A DNA stretch of 64,000 nt from Microbacterium sp. Gd 4-13 (GCF_003095395.1 NZ_QEIJ01000004.1:186001-250000), one strand, 5' to 3'. Counted from the stretch's first letter, positions 43,127-52,106 are shown. Numbers and translations: made by a program. The notes: generated from the letters alone by a model not told the origin.

Positions 43127-44388
43127 GCGATCGCCGGACCCGGTCGCTCCTGCTGCGCGCGGGCGATGTCGGCGAGGGTCGAAGACCCCGACCGCAGCAC
43201 GGCGTCGATCGCCGCCGCAAGGTCGGCGGCATCCGCCCGGTTCGGGTCGAGTGCACGCCCGAGTCCGGTGCGTTCGATCGCCGCTGCGCCGGCGAACTGG
43301 TCGGTCGAGAAGGGCAGCACCACGAGCGGTACCCCCTGGCCGACGGCCTCGGTCACGGAGTTGTTGCCGCCGTGTGTGACTCCCGCCGCCGCTCGCCCCA
43401 GGAGGCGCACCTGGGGGAGGAACCCGCGCACGAGCCAGTTCGAGGGGATCGGGCCCAGCGCCGACGTCTCGGTGGCCCCCGTCGCTATCGCCGCACGCAG
43501 CCCGAGGCTGCGGAGCGCATCGGCCACCCGCGCGAGCACGTCGTCGCGCACCGAGAGGAAGCTGCCGAAACTGACGTAGACGAACGGTTCGTCGTCGGCG
43601 AGCCAACGCTCGACCTCGGCGTCGGCGGCCTCGTCGCGGCGCGTCGAGCCGAGGAAGGCGTGGGCCGGCAGTGCGCGTCCGTCGCCGTTCGCGAGCTCGG
43701 CGGGGTAGTTGTACAGCACGAGGTCGCCGTGGGAGGCGAAGGCGTCGGGGATGCCGGATGCTGAGGGGTCGAGCTCTCTCGCCGCGGCGTTCCACTGGTC
43801 GGTGAAGCGTCGCGAGACCTCGGTGCACAGCATCCGCAGGTCTTCGAGCTCGGGGGCGTCGGGCGCGAAAGCGGCCGGCCAGGCGGGAGGGAAACCGTAG
43901 ACCTCGCCGGCGACCGGGAGGGCGCTCGGGTGACCCAGCACCACATCGGCGTAGGAGATGCCCGCCGTCTGCAGCGCCAGACGCGCACTGAAGGCGAGAT
44001 GGTCGACGACGATCGCGTCGGGGGCGACGTCGTCGATGACCTCGAGCGTGCGTCGGGCGCGCCCGACCGGGTCCCACATCAGGTCGGTCAGTCGCTCGCG
44101 GGCCTGGTAGGCGAGGGTGGGCACCATGCCGCGTCGCGTCGCGTCGAAGAATCCCTGGAGCGAGGCCGCTTCGTCCGTGGGCTGTTCGCCGGGGCGCATC
44201 ACGCCCGCGTTCGAGCCGCGCCCGAGCGGCAGGTCGACGCGGCGCAGTCCGAACTCGTGAACGATCGGCTCCGTCGCCGGGCCGGTCGCCACGACGACGT
44301 CGTCACCGGCGTCGCGCCAGGCCGTGGCGATCGTCGCGAGCGGCAGCAGGTGCGAGGCGTAGTCGGGCGTGATGACGAGCAGTGTCAT
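43090..44388 (-). CDS. GT1-family (MGT-like) glycosyltransferase
   Basis: A 432-residue GT-B enzyme of the UDP/TDP-glycosyltransferase type used on small hydrophobic acceptors and macrolides. The N-terminal half starts with a TPDYASHLLPL stretch, and the C-terminal donor site reads THGGNNSVTEAVGQGVPLVVLP followed by STDQ. The ATG at 44388 overlaps the stop of the upstream HEAT-GT gene as ATGA. The natural acceptor is not predictable; nearby GT and pyruvyltransferase genes suggest a glycolipid or surface glycan. Confidence 0.88.
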   Translation of the reverse strand: MTLLVITPDYASHLLPLATIATAWRDAGDDVVVATGPATEPIVHEFGLRRVDLPLGRGSNAGVMRPGEQPTDEAASLQGFFDATRRGMVPTLAYQARERLTDLMWDPVGRARRTLEVIDDVAPDAIVVDHLAFSARLALQTAGISYADVVLGHPSALPVAGEVYGFPPAWPAAFAPDAPELEDLRMLCTEVSRRFTDQWNAAARELDPSASGIPDAFASHGDLVLYNYPAELANGDGRALPAHAFLGSTRRDEAADAEVERWLADDEPFVYVSFGSFLSVRDDVLARVADALRSLGLRAAIATGATETSALGPIPSNWLVRGFLPQVRLLGRAAAGVTHGGNNSVTEAVGQGVPLVVLPFSTDQFAGAAAIERTGLGRALDPNRADAADLAAAIDAVLRSGSSTLADIARAQQERPGPAIAYAALTGTSATS

Positions 44389-46535
44389 GCGACCGGGCCC
44401 ACGGTGCGCAGCAGCTCCGCCTCGGAGGCGGCGACTCCGCGGTAGACGGGGCCGAGGGCGGAGGCCATGCCCTGGATCGTGAAGCGCGCGGCGACCATGT
44501 CGTGGGCCCGCCGGGCGAGGTCGTCGTCGCCGCGTGCGGCGAGGTCGAGTGCGGCGGAGATCGCCGTCGTCAGCATCGCGGGATCCCACGTGGCCGTGAG
44601 CACCCCGGTGAGTCCGTCCTCGACATAGGTCGCAGGCCCGCCGGCGTCGGGGGCGACGACCGTGAGCCCGGTCGCCATGGCCTCCAGCAGGGCGATGCCG
44701 AACTCCTCCTTCAGGCTCGCGCAGACGTACACGCCGCGCGGTGCGATGATTCCGGGGATGCCGAACCGCACCGCCGCGAGCCACCGGGCGGCGACATCGT
44801 TGGGCTGATGCCCGGCGAGCAACAGCCCTGCCTCGGCACGACGGTCGGGGGAGAGGACGGCGTCGATGCGCTCGAGCTGCTCGCGCTCGTCGAGCGAGGG
44901 GTGCTCGAGGTCACCGCCGATCACGAGCAGATTCACGCGTTCGGCCAGGGCGCTCGTCGCCCACGCCTCGACGAGGGTCGCCATGCCCTTCACGCGATGC
45001 AGGCGCCCCACGGTGGCGATGATCGGCAGCCCGCGTCGGTGCGCGGGGAGGGCCTGGATCAGAGCATGCAGGTCGTCGAATCGATCGTCGCCCGCCGGGG
45101 TGATCGCGTGAGCGGATGCGTCGACCACCGCGCGGTCGACGACCTCCAGGTCGACGCCCTCGGCGACGATGGTGTGCCGCTCGGGGTAGGAGGCGATATC
45201 GATCCCGACGAGCTCGCGCATGTCGCGGGCGAGTTCGGGCCGGGGGAAGAGCACCGTGTGCGCGGCGTTCGCCGCCAGGTTCTGCACCAGCCGGGTGCGG
45301 AACCAGAAGTGCTCGCGCAGATCGGTCTGACCGAACGTCGTGCGGGTGAGGTCGCCCGAGCGGTCGAGCGCCTGGATGATCGAGTGCGGGTCGGGCGCGA
45401 CGGTGAACACCACGGGGATGCCGAGCTCGCGGGCGACGTCGACCGCGGCGAGGCTGCCCACATCGGCCATGCGCAGGTGCAGCACGTCGACGCGACCGGC
45501 GGCGCGAAGGAGACGCCGGATGCCGCGACGCGCGGTGACCCGCAGGGGCCAGGCGGCGGCCGACGGCACGGCGGACGGAGCCAGCGGCACATGCCCGTAG
45601 ACGTGGCCGGTGTCGCCGCCGACGGAGAGCAGGTCGGCGGCCGCGCGCGGCACGGCGCCGCGGGAGAGAGTCAGCACGCGATCGACGTGCGCCGCGGGAT
45701 CGGCCACGAGCGCGTCGCCGAGGCGGACGAGCAGGGTGGCGATGCCGCCGTTGTCTCCGGCGCCGGCCGACGACAGGGTGGGGTCGATGTCGGCGTGGAG
45801 GAAGAGCTGGGCGACGGTGAGTGCGCCCTCCGTCTCGATGTTGCGCTGAGGAACCACCTGCAGGTCGATCACCGACAACCGCGCCACTTCGGCGAGGCGT
45901 CCCTCGCGCTCGATGAGGTGCTCCAGGCGATCGGCGATGTAGCGGGCCCCCGTCCGCTGACCGAGGGCGGCCACCGCCGCAACGCGGACGTCTTCGTGCT
46001 CGGCTTCGTCGAGCGCGATCTCGAGCAGCTGACGCTCGGCGATCGACTGGCGAACGAGTCCGAGCGTCTCGACGAGACGCGTGCGCGCGGGAACGTCGGC
46101 GACGCCGAGGAGAGCGCTCTCGATCGCGACCGCGAGGGTCTCGCCGATGGCGCCCGACCAGTTCTCGAGCGTGGTCTGTGCCAGCATCCCGGTGAACCCG
46201 CCATCGGTGACGAGACCGAGAAGCCGACCGACCGCGTCGTAGCGCGGGAGCGTCTCGGCCAGCGCCCACGCGGCGTGCTCGCGGATGAACGGACGTTCGT
46301 CGGAGAGGAGGTTGCTCAAGCTCTTCGACGCCTGCTCATCGAAGACGGCGGCCAGCGCGTGGACGGCGGCGATCGCGACGACCTGGTCGGATCCCGCCAC
46401 GGCCCCCAGCAGGATGCGGAGCGTGCGCACGCCCGGATCGCGTCGCGCCTCGAAGGCGAGATCGTCGGCGAGGCGTATCGCGTCGATGATGCGGGGGGCG
46501 CCGGCGACGGCGTCGAGCGTGGTCTGAATGCCCAT
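44385..46535 (-). CDS. HEAT-repeat/GT4 glycosyltransferase fusion
   Basis: A 716-residue two-part protein. Residues about 1-220 are a helical repeat domain with HEAT-like units (RPFIREHAAWALAE, EDVRVAAVAALGQ). Residues about 250-716 form a GT-B glycosyltransferase: GDNGGIATLLVRLGDAL near the start of the catalytic part, VGRLHRVKG at the domain linker, and KEEFGIALLEAMATG with the EX7E-type signature near residue 611. ATG at 46535 is chosen over a longer open frame because it follows the divergent promoter region and opens the first helix. The fusion may anchor the enzyme to a partner or to a polymer. Confidence 0.85.
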   Translation of the reverse strand: MGIQTTLDAVAGAPRIIDAIRLADDLAFEARRDPGVRTLRILLGAVAGSDQVVAIAAVHALAAVFDEQASKSLSNLLSDERPFIREHAAWALAETLPRYDAVGRLLGLVTDGGFTGMLAQTTLENWSGAIGETLAVAIESALLGVADVPARTRLVETLGLVRQSIAERQLLEIALDEAEHEDVRVAAVAALGQRTGARYIADRLEHLIEREGRLAEVARLSVIDLQVVPQRNIETEGALTVAQLFLHADIDPTLSSAGAGDNGGIATLLVRLGDALVADPAAHVDRVLTLSRGAVPRAAADLLSVGGDTGHVYGHVPLAPSAVPSAAAWPLRVTARRGIRRLLRAAGRVDVLHLRMADVGSLAAVDVARELGIPVVFTVAPDPHSIIQALDRSGDLTRTTFGQTDLREHFWFRTRLVQNLAANAAHTVLFPRPELARDMRELVGIDIASYPERHTIVAEGVDLEVVDRAVVDASAHAITPAGDDRFDDLHALIQALPAHRRGLPIIATVGRLHRVKGMATLVEAWATSALAERVNLLVIGGDLEHPSLDEREQLERIDAVLSPDRRAEAGLLLAGHQPNDVAARWLAAVRFGIPGIIAPRGVYVCASLKEEFGIALLEAMATGLTVVAPDAGGPATYVEDGLTGVLTATWDPAMLTTAISAALDLAARGDDDLARRAHDMVAARFTIQGMASALGPVYRGVAASEAELLRTVGPVA

Positions 46536-46649
46536 GTGCGGCTTCTTCTGTAGAGCGTGCCGCGATCGCGGTCGTTTCGAATGGTATCCGGCGAACCTGA
46601 CGCACAAGTAGCGTGGAGAGGTTCTTCACATCTACCCGGAGGTTGTTGT

Positions 46650-47825
46650 ATGTCCGTCATCGTCATCGGAGACATCGGCGTGGTCGATGGGATGATGCAC
46701 ATCGGCGACGAGGCGATGTTCGAAGCCGCCGCGACCGAGCTCTCCGCCCGGGGAGTCGACGTCGTGGGGGTGTCGTCCGCGCCCGACGAATCGGCCGCCC
46801 GTTACGGCGTCGGCGCCGTCCCCCGCCTGGGCTTCGCCGGTCTTGATCGCGCCGCAGCCGCCGCACGGTCGGAGCTGCTGGTGGCCGCCGCATCCGGTCG
46901 TCTCGCACTCCCGACAGGCGACCCCGCGACCGCCGTCGTCGAGGCCGTCCAGGCGGCGACGGGCGTGCTCGTGGCCGGCGGCGGCAACCTCGCCTCGCGG
47001 TGGCCGGTGCACATCCACGAACGCGGCACCCTCGCCGCGATGGCGCGGAGCCTCGGCCTCCCCGTCGTCGTGAGCGGCCAGACGCTCGGCCCCGACCTCA
47101 TCGATACCGACGCCGCGGCCGTGCGCGAACTCCTCGGCACCGCGGCGCTCGCCGCCGTGCGCGAGCCGACGTCGGCAGCGCTCGCCGCGTCGTGGGACGT
47201 GCCGGTGCGCCTGGGCGTCGACGACGCGTCGTTCCTCGGCGGCGACGGAGCGGACGAGCGGTCGGGCATCGTGGTGAGCGTCTCGGGCTGGTTCGACCAT
47301 CGCCCGCCGGCCGAGGTCGAAGCATCCATCGCCCGTCTCATCGACCACGCGGCGAGCGTCGTCGGGGGTCCCGTGCGCTTCCACGCCCACTTCGGCCCGC
47401 TCGATGCCGACGCCGAGCCGCGCGGTGACGCGGCGCTGCACGAGCGCATCCGCGCGCACCTCACGGCGCCGAGCGAGGTGGTTCCCACCGGCGACTCGCT
47501 GCATTCCGCCGCGCTCGCTCGCAGCGCCGCCCTCTTGATCACGAGCCGGTACCACCCGGCCGTCTTCGCGGCGCCGGCCGGTGTGCCGACGCTCGGGCTC
47601 GTCGCCGACGCCTACACGCAGATCAAGCTCAGCGGTGTGCTGGGCCACTGGGGCGAGCCTGCCACGGCCACGCTCGACGAACTCGACACCCGCGCTCGCA
47701 CCCTCGTCGAGGGGCTGGATGCGGCGCGCCCCCGCATCCGCGACGAGGCCGACGCGCGGCGACCCGCCCACCGCGCCGCGTACACCGCCTGGTGGGACGA
47801 CGTCGCCGGCGTGCTCGCCCCCTGA
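46650..47825 (+). CDS. Polysaccharide pyruvyl transferase family protein
   Basis: A 391-residue protein with the CsaB/polysaccharide pyruvyltransferase fold. Motifs include GDIGVVDGMMHIGDEAMFEA at the N-terminus (the family G-x-x-N-x-GDEA type), VLVAGGGNLASRWP, SGQTLGPD, and the late LLITSRYHPAVFAAPAGVP. Enzymes of this family add ketal pyruvate to sugars; the acceptor here is unknown. GGAGG lies 7 bases before the ATG. It is divergent from the HEAT-GT gene across a 114-bp gap and probably serves the same glycan. Confidence 0.88.
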   Translation: MSVIVIGDIGVVDGMMHIGDEAMFEAAATELSARGVDVVGVSSAPDESAARYGVGAVPRLGFAGLDRAAAAARSELLVAAASGRLALPTGDPATAVVEAVQAATGVLVAGGGNLASRWPVHIHERGTLAAMARSLGLPVVVSGQTLGPDLIDTDAAAVRELLGTAALAAVREPTSAALAASWDVPVRLGVDDASFLGGDGADERSGIVVSVSGWFDHRPPAEVEASIARLIDHAASVVGGPVRFHAHFGPLDADAEPRGDAALHERIRAHLTAPSEVVPTGDSLHSAALARSAALLITSRYHPAVFAAPAGVPTLGLVADAYTQIKLSGVLGHWGEPATATLDELDTRARTLVEGLDAARPRIRDEADARRPAHRAAYTAWWDDVAGVLAP

Positions 47826-47866
47826 CCCCCTCTTCCTCTTCCCTCTTCCCCAGCCCCGTCCCTCTT

Positions 47867-47974
47867 CCCCTGTCGCGAATGGCGAGCGGCACCCACCATC
47901 TGCGACGGGCGAGCGTTCCACAGTGCGCTCGCCTGTCGCGAATAGTGGGACTGGCCCGCCGAAAGCGACAGGGG
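47867..47974. repeat. Extragenic repeat cluster with a long inverted repeat
   Basis: CCCCTGTCGC (47867-47876) and GCGACAGGGG (47965-47974) are a perfect 10-bp inverted repeat, and CTGTCGCGAAT occurs twice as a direct repeat (47870 and 47932 areas), with further GCGAC-containing units. It follows an about 45-nt pyrimidine-only-like run (C/T, 47823-47867) after the pyruvyltransferase stop. It contains no coding-like frame. It may be a structured extragenic repeat. Confidence 0.5.
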
Positions 47975-48065
47975 AGCGCCGTCCGCGACGGACGAAGCCA
48001 CCCCACCCAGAGGGAACGGTCGTACGATGGCTGACAATCGCAGTTCGAGCGCGACGGGAGGCACC

Positions 48066-48560
48066 ATGGTTCAGGTCAGGGTGATCGGCGTCGCGCGCGA
48101 CACCGAGCAGCAGCACGTCATTCTGCTCAAACCCGTCGACGAACCCGCAGCCGAGGGGCGGATGCTGCCGGTGTGGATCGGCGAGCAGGAGGCCACCGCG
48201 ATCCTCGTGGCCGTGCAGGGTTCGATCACGCCCCGGCCGCTCGCACACGATCTCATGGCGAGCATGCTGCACGAGCTCGAGGCCGAGGTCGAGCGCGTGG
48301 AGGTCACCCGCATCGAAGACGGCACGTACTTCGCCGAGATCACGCTGTTCACCCCTCACGGGCTCCGCGTGATCGACGCCAGGCCGTCCGATGCGATCGC
48401 GCTCGCGTCGCGCACGCACACCTCCATCTGGGTGGCCGACGAGGTGCTCGATGTCGCGGGCGTCGAAGACACGGTCTCGGAGCCGGCGGCCGACGAGCAC
48501 GAGGTCGACGAGTTCCGTCGCTTCCTCGAGGGCATCGACCCCGAGGACTTCAGCGACTGA
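48066..48560 (+). CDS. DUF151 bifunctional nuclease family protein
   Basis: A 164-residue protein of the bifunctional nuclease (DUF151) family, with the N-terminal MVQVRVIGVARDTEQQHVI and the conserved LPVWIGEQEATAI and DARPSDAIALA stretches. RNase and DNase activity is described for plant and Thermotoga relatives, so the in vivo role here is open. The ATG at 48066 has a GGGAGG site 4 bases upstream and gives the usual actinobacterial N-terminus; a longer frame from 48027 is less likely. Confidence 0.9.
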   Translation: MVQVRVIGVARDTEQQHVILLKPVDEPAAEGRMLPVWIGEQEATAILVAVQGSITPRPLAHDLMASMLHELEAEVERVEVTRIEDGTYFAEITLFTPHGLRVIDARPSDAIALASRTHTSIWVADEVLDVAGVEDTVSEPAADEHEVDEFRRFLEGIDPEDFSD

Positions 48561-48620
48561 CCCGCTGTTCGTGCCGTGATGAGTCGGCCCGGAGAGGTGC
48601 GACGAGCCCCGCCTCGGGTT

Positions 48621-49349
48621 TCATCGCGCCGAGGCGCGGCGGAGGAAGGCGTACTGACCGGCGACCGCCAGGGCGATGGCCACGACGGAGGCCACCGCGA
48701 GCCACCACGGCTGGAACGCGTCGAAGACGGGTACGAGCACGATGGCGACGATGCCGAGGGCGATCACGGCGGCGGCGGCGAGGGCGGTGGGTCCGAGAGC
48801 ACCGAAGCGCACCCAGGCGGCCGCCATGGCGCCGCCGACGGAGAGCACCAGCAGCGTGCCGAGGAACGCGGTGACGGCCAGCTGGAACGGGTTGCCCGAG
48901 CCGAGCACCACCACATCGGTCACATAGATGTGGAAGAACCAGTGGCCCGTCGCCTGTTCGAGGCCCAGCAGCACGAGCAGCAGCGCCGTGACGTAGAGCG
49001 AGAGAGCGATGTGCGTCAGCACCGTCCCCGCGACGAAGGTGCGCCGCGTGCTGCCGAGAGAGAGCGCGAGCGGGAAGGTCAGCGAGACGGTCTGCACGCC
49101 GATCCAGCCGAAGAATCCCGGGAGAGCCCACGTGACGGCCGGATTGTTGCGGCTGTTCGCGACCCATTCGGCGCTGCCGGGCTCGAACCCGAGACGCCAG
49201 AAGACGACCGCGATGATCGCGGTGATCACCAAGACCAGGAGCATGATGCCGGGAGGGGTGAGCAGCAGCATGGCGCGCTGGGCGAAGTGCAGCCGGAAGA
49301 CGTCGACAGGCCCGGAAGCGCGGGAGGGGGCGAGGGCTGCGGCGGTCAT
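48621..49349 (-). CDS. ABC transporter permease of a GntR-controlled exporter
   Basis: A 242-residue membrane protein with six predicted helices, starting after an about 22-residue polar N-terminus. It lacks the EAA motif of importers and sits directly after the ATPase (ATGA overlap at 49346), as the membrane subunit of an ABC-2-like exporter. The regulator-ATPase-permease order matches YtrA-type operons (ytrABCDEF), linked to envelope stress. The substrate is unknown. Confidence 0.87.
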   Translation of the reverse strand: MTAAALAPSRASGPVDVFRLHFAQRAMLLLTPPGIMLLVLVITAIIAVVFWRLGFEPGSAEWVANSRNNPAVTWALPGFFGWIGVQTVSLTFPLALSLGSTRRTFVAGTVLTHIALSLYVTALLLVLLGLEQATGHWFFHIYVTDVVVLGSGNPFQLAVTAFLGTLLVLSVGGAMAAAWVRFGALGPTALAAAAVIALGIVAIVLVPVFDAFQPWWLAVASVVAIALAVAGQYAFLRRASAR

Positions 49350-50242
49350 GCGTGCGTTCCTTCCAGGGATTCGGCCTCGACGCCGTAAGCCGCGACGAGG
49401 TCTTGCAGGGTCGCGGGGGAGACCTGCGCACCGGCGCGGGTCGCACGCTCCGTGATGCTGTCGGCGTCGGTCGCCTCGACGACCACCGAGCTGAGTCCGC
49501 CGACGGTCCGGCGCTGCAGCACGCGATGCCCGGCGGCGAGGTCGTCGACGGTGGCGGTCAACCCGCTCAGAGTGATCGCGCTGCCGCGGAGCTCGTCGGC
49601 GGCGGCCTCGCGTACGAGTCGGCCCCCGTCGACGATCACGACGTGCTCGAGCAGCGGTTCCATCTCGTCGATGAGGTGCGTCGACACGATGATCGTGCGG
49701 GGGTGGTCGATGTAGTCCTGCATGAGGGCGTCGTAGAAGAACCGGCGGGCCGTAGCATCCAACCCCAGATACGGTTCGTCGAAGATCGTCACCGGAGCGC
49801 GCGATGCGAGCCCGAGCACGATGCCGAGCGACGACGCCTGACCTCGCGACATCTTCTTGACCGTGGTCTTGCGAGGCAGCCGGAACCCCGACACCAGCTT
49901 CTCGGCGACGTCGGCGTCCCAGCCCGCGTGGAAGAGGGGCGCGACCTCGAGCAGGTGACGGAGCGTGAAGTCCTCCGGATAGCGCTGGTTGTCGCGCACG
50001 AAGCTGATCGACGACATGACCGCCGCGCGCTCGAAGGGATCGGCGCCGAGCACCCTCACCGTGCCGGAGTCGGCGCGATCGTGCCCCGCGATGATCGACA
50101 TGAGCGTGGTCTTCCCCGCTCCGTTGCGACCGAGCAGCCCCGTGATGGCGTTGTGGGGGATGTCGACGGTGATGGAGTCGAGGGCTCGGACCCGGCCGAA
50201 GTGCCGGGAGACCTCCGACAAGCGGATGGCGGGCTGTGTCAT
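49346..50242 (-). CDS. ABC transporter ATP-binding protein
   Basis: A 298-residue ABC ATPase. Walker A GRNGAGKTT begins near residue 38. The signature is MSRGQ (instead of LSGGQ), which is common in the ABC-2 ATPases of YtrB type. Walker B is VTIFDEPYLGLD, and the H-loop is in STHLIDEME. The last about 80 residues form a C-terminal extra domain. It overlaps the regulator upstream (ATGA) and the permease downstream (ATGA), so the three-gene unit is translationally coupled. Confidence 0.92.
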   Translation of the reverse strand: MTQPAIRLSEVSRHFGRVRALDSITVDIPHNAITGLLGRNGAGKTTLMSIIAGHDRADSGTVRVLGADPFERAAVMSSISFVRDNQRYPEDFTLRHLLEVAPLFHAGWDADVAEKLVSGFRLPRKTTVKKMSRGQASSLGIVLGLASRAPVTIFDEPYLGLDATARRFFYDALMQDYIDHPRTIIVSTHLIDEMEPLLEHVVIVDGGRLVREAAADELRGSAITLSGLTATVDDLAAGHRVLQRRTVGGLSSVVVEATDADSITERATRAGAQVSPATLQDLVAAYGVEAESLEGTHA

Positions 50243-50601
50243 GACGCGGACCCTTCGTGATCGATGATGCGGTGGACGTCTTCGAGGTCGAGGCCGAGCG
50301 AACGTGCCTCGGTGAGCAGCGGGGCGACGAACGACGCGCGGAACGCGGCGGTGCGTTCATCGCGCACGCGCTGGCGGGCGCCCGCGCTGACGAACATGCC
50401 GAGACCGCGGCGCTTGTGCAGCACCTCGCGGTCGACCAGCACCCCGAGGCCCTTTCCCACCGTCGCCGGATTGATGCGGTGGAAGGCGGCGAGCTCGTTC
50501 GTCGAGGGCACCTGCGTGCCCTCGGGGTAGGTGCCGGCGAGGATTCCGTCGGCGATGCTCTCGGCGATCTGCTGGAAGATCGGCTTACCGTCGTCGAGCA
50601 T
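50239..50601 (-). CDS. GntR family regulator, YtrA subfamily
   Basis: A 120-residue regulator with the GntR winged helix IFQQIAESIADGILAGTYPEGTQVPSTNELA and a short about 50-residue C-terminal region, which defines the YtrA subfamily. The start MLDDGKPIF at 50601 is preceded by AGGGG; the frame is open further up but runs into the operator. It is first in an operon with the ATPase and permease, and a palindrome overlaps its own promoter, so it is most likely autoregulated and induced by an envelope stress or antibiotic. Confidence 0.92.
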   Translation of the reverse strand: MLDDGKPIFQQIAESIADGILAGTYPEGTQVPSTNELAAFHRINPATVGKGLGVLVDREVLHKRRGLGMFVSAGARQRVRDERTAAFRASFVAPLLTEARSLGLDLEDVHRIIDHEGSAS

Positions 50602-50612
50602 GCAACCCCTTT

Positions 50613-50661
50613 GGTTCGTTACTTGAGTAATGAACCTACGAGGCTGGACAGGGCGTGTCAA
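50613..50661 (-). promoter_or_regulatory. Promoter and YtrA-type operator of the GntR-ABC operon
   Basis: Reading on the minus strand, -35 TTGACA (50656-50661) and -10 TAGGTT (50633-50638) are 17 bp apart. The palindrome GGTTC-N-TTACT-TG-AGTAA-N-GAACC (50613-50636) overlaps the -10 box and the expected start point. This is the clearest complete promoter-operator in the window. The regulator encoded immediately downstream is the obvious ligand. Confidence 0.8.
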
Positions 50662-50733
50662 GTCCCCCCAGCCGAAGGTGCCGTGGGAGTCGAGCGGGCG
50701 CGGCCGAGCGGCCCGTCGATGCGCGGTGCGGCC

Positions 50734-51033
50734 TCAGGGGCCGGAGAGGTATCCCGTGGCGGGGTCTATCCCGGCCAGGAAGTCGCGGATGGCGCGCACA
50801 TGCCACTCCTCGCCGACCGGCGCGCCACCGCCTGACACGCTGAAGCCGTACCCGGGATTCGGCCCCGATATCCAGTTGTAGTGGTGCGACCCGTCGCTCT
50901 CACGTCGGCGCACGCCGAACGTCTCGCCGTCCACGATGACCGCGCCGAGATCGGTGTAGGTCTCGGGGTCGGGCAGCGCCGACGACGGGACGTAGACCCA
51001 GGCGTCGTCGGAAGGGCCTGCGTCGCTCGTCAT
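50734..51033 (-). CDS. Hypothetical protein (99 aa)
   Basis: A 99-residue soluble protein rich in Asp, Gly and aromatic residues, with no membrane span. It contains DAWVYVPSSALPDPETYTDLGAVI and a later SHHYNWISGPNPGYGFSV. The start is ATG at 51033. Codon use is normal, but the ribosome-binding site is weak. It is convergent with nothing and follows the LLM gene in the same direction by 32 bp, so it may belong to its unit. No family recognised. Confidence 0.6.
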   Translation of the reverse strand: MTSDAGPSDDAWVYVPSSALPDPETYTDLGAVIVDGETFGVRRRESDGSHHYNWISGPNPGYGFSVSGGGAPVGEEWHVRAIRDFLAGIDPATGYLSGP

Positions 51034-51065
51034 GCGCCCGACCCTACCGAGGGGTCGATCGTGGC

Positions 51066-52106
51066 TTATGCACTGAGAGTCGCCGTCTTCGACGTCCATC
51101 CGAGTGCGGGCGCGACGTACTTCGCGAACGACTCGACGATGCGGAGGTTGAACTCCACGCCCAGCTGGCTCGGGATGGTGAGCATGAGGGTGTCGGCGGT
51201 GCGGATCGCGGCATCGTCGAGCAGCTGCTCGACGAGCACATCGGGCTCGGCCGCGTAGGTCTTGCCGAACGTCGAGCGGGTGCCGTCGATGATGCCGACC
51301 TGGTCGCCGTCCTGGCGGCCGCCGAAGTACATGTGGTCTTCGGCCGTCGTCAGCGGAAAGATGCTGCGGCTCACCGATGTGCGGGGAGTGCCCGCGTGGC
51401 CGGCGTCGCGCCAGGCGGCGCGGAACGCGTCGATCTGCTGCGCCTGCAGTTCGTCGAAGGGCAGGCCGCGGTCTTCGGTCAGCAGGGTCGACGACATCAG
51501 GTTCACACCCACGCGTCCGGCCCATTCGGCGCTGTCGCGGTTACCCGCACCCCACCAGACGCGCGACCGCAGGCCCGGCGATTGCGGCTCGATGGCCTGG
51601 CGGCCCACGCCGCCCCCGAACGGGCTGTGCGGATCGCGGTCGGCCAAGCCCTCGCCGTCGATCGCGCGAAGGAACGTGTCGAAGTGCGCGCGGGCGATGT
51701 CGGCACCGCGCGGGTCGGTCGACCCGGTGTAGCCGAACGCCTCGTAGCCGCGCACGACCGACTCGGGTGACCCACGGCTCACGCCGAGGGCGAGCCTTCC
51801 GTCGCTGATGAGATCGACCGCCGCGGCCTCTTCGGCGAGGTAGAGCGGGTTCTCGTAGCGCATGTCGATCACGCCGGTGCCGAGCTCGATGCGCTGCGTC
51901 TTCGCGGCGATCGCCGCGAGCAGCGGCATGGGCGATGCCTGCTGGCGCGCGAAGTGGTGCACGCGGAAGTAGATGCCGTCGGCGCCGAGCTCGTCCATGC
52001 CCTGGGCGAGGTCGATCGCCTGATGCATCGAGTCGCGGGCGGTGAGCTGATGGCCCCCGCCGAGCGGGCCGTAGTGACCGAACGAGAGTGTGCCGAAACG
52101 TTCCAT
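51066..52106 (-). CDS. LLM-class flavin-dependent oxidoreductase
   Basis: A 346-residue luciferase-like monooxygenase (FMNH2- or F420-dependent). The N-terminus MERFGTLSFGHYGP and the GADGIYFRVHHFARQQASPMPLLAAIAAKT segment, with the LGTGVIDMRYENPLYLAEEAA strand, are typical. ATG at 52106 is preferred; GTG at 52112 would add two residues. The substrate is unknown. It is divergent from the aldo/keto reductase gene. Confidence 0.9.
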   Translation of the reverse strand: MERFGTLSFGHYGPLGGGHQLTARDSMHQAIDLAQGMDELGADGIYFRVHHFARQQASPMPLLAAIAAKTQRIELGTGVIDMRYENPLYLAEEAAAVDLISDGRLALGVSRGSPESVVRGYEAFGYTGSTDPRGADIARAHFDTFLRAIDGEGLADRDPHSPFGGGVGRQAIEPQSPGLRSRVWWGAGNRDSAEWAGRVGVNLMSSTLLTEDRGLPFDELQAQQIDAFRAAWRDAGHAGTPRTSVSRSIFPLTTAEDHMYFGGRQDGDQVGIIDGTRSTFGKTYAAEPDVLVEQLLDDAAIRTADTLMLTIPSQLGVEFNLRIVESFAKYVAPALGWTSKTATLSA

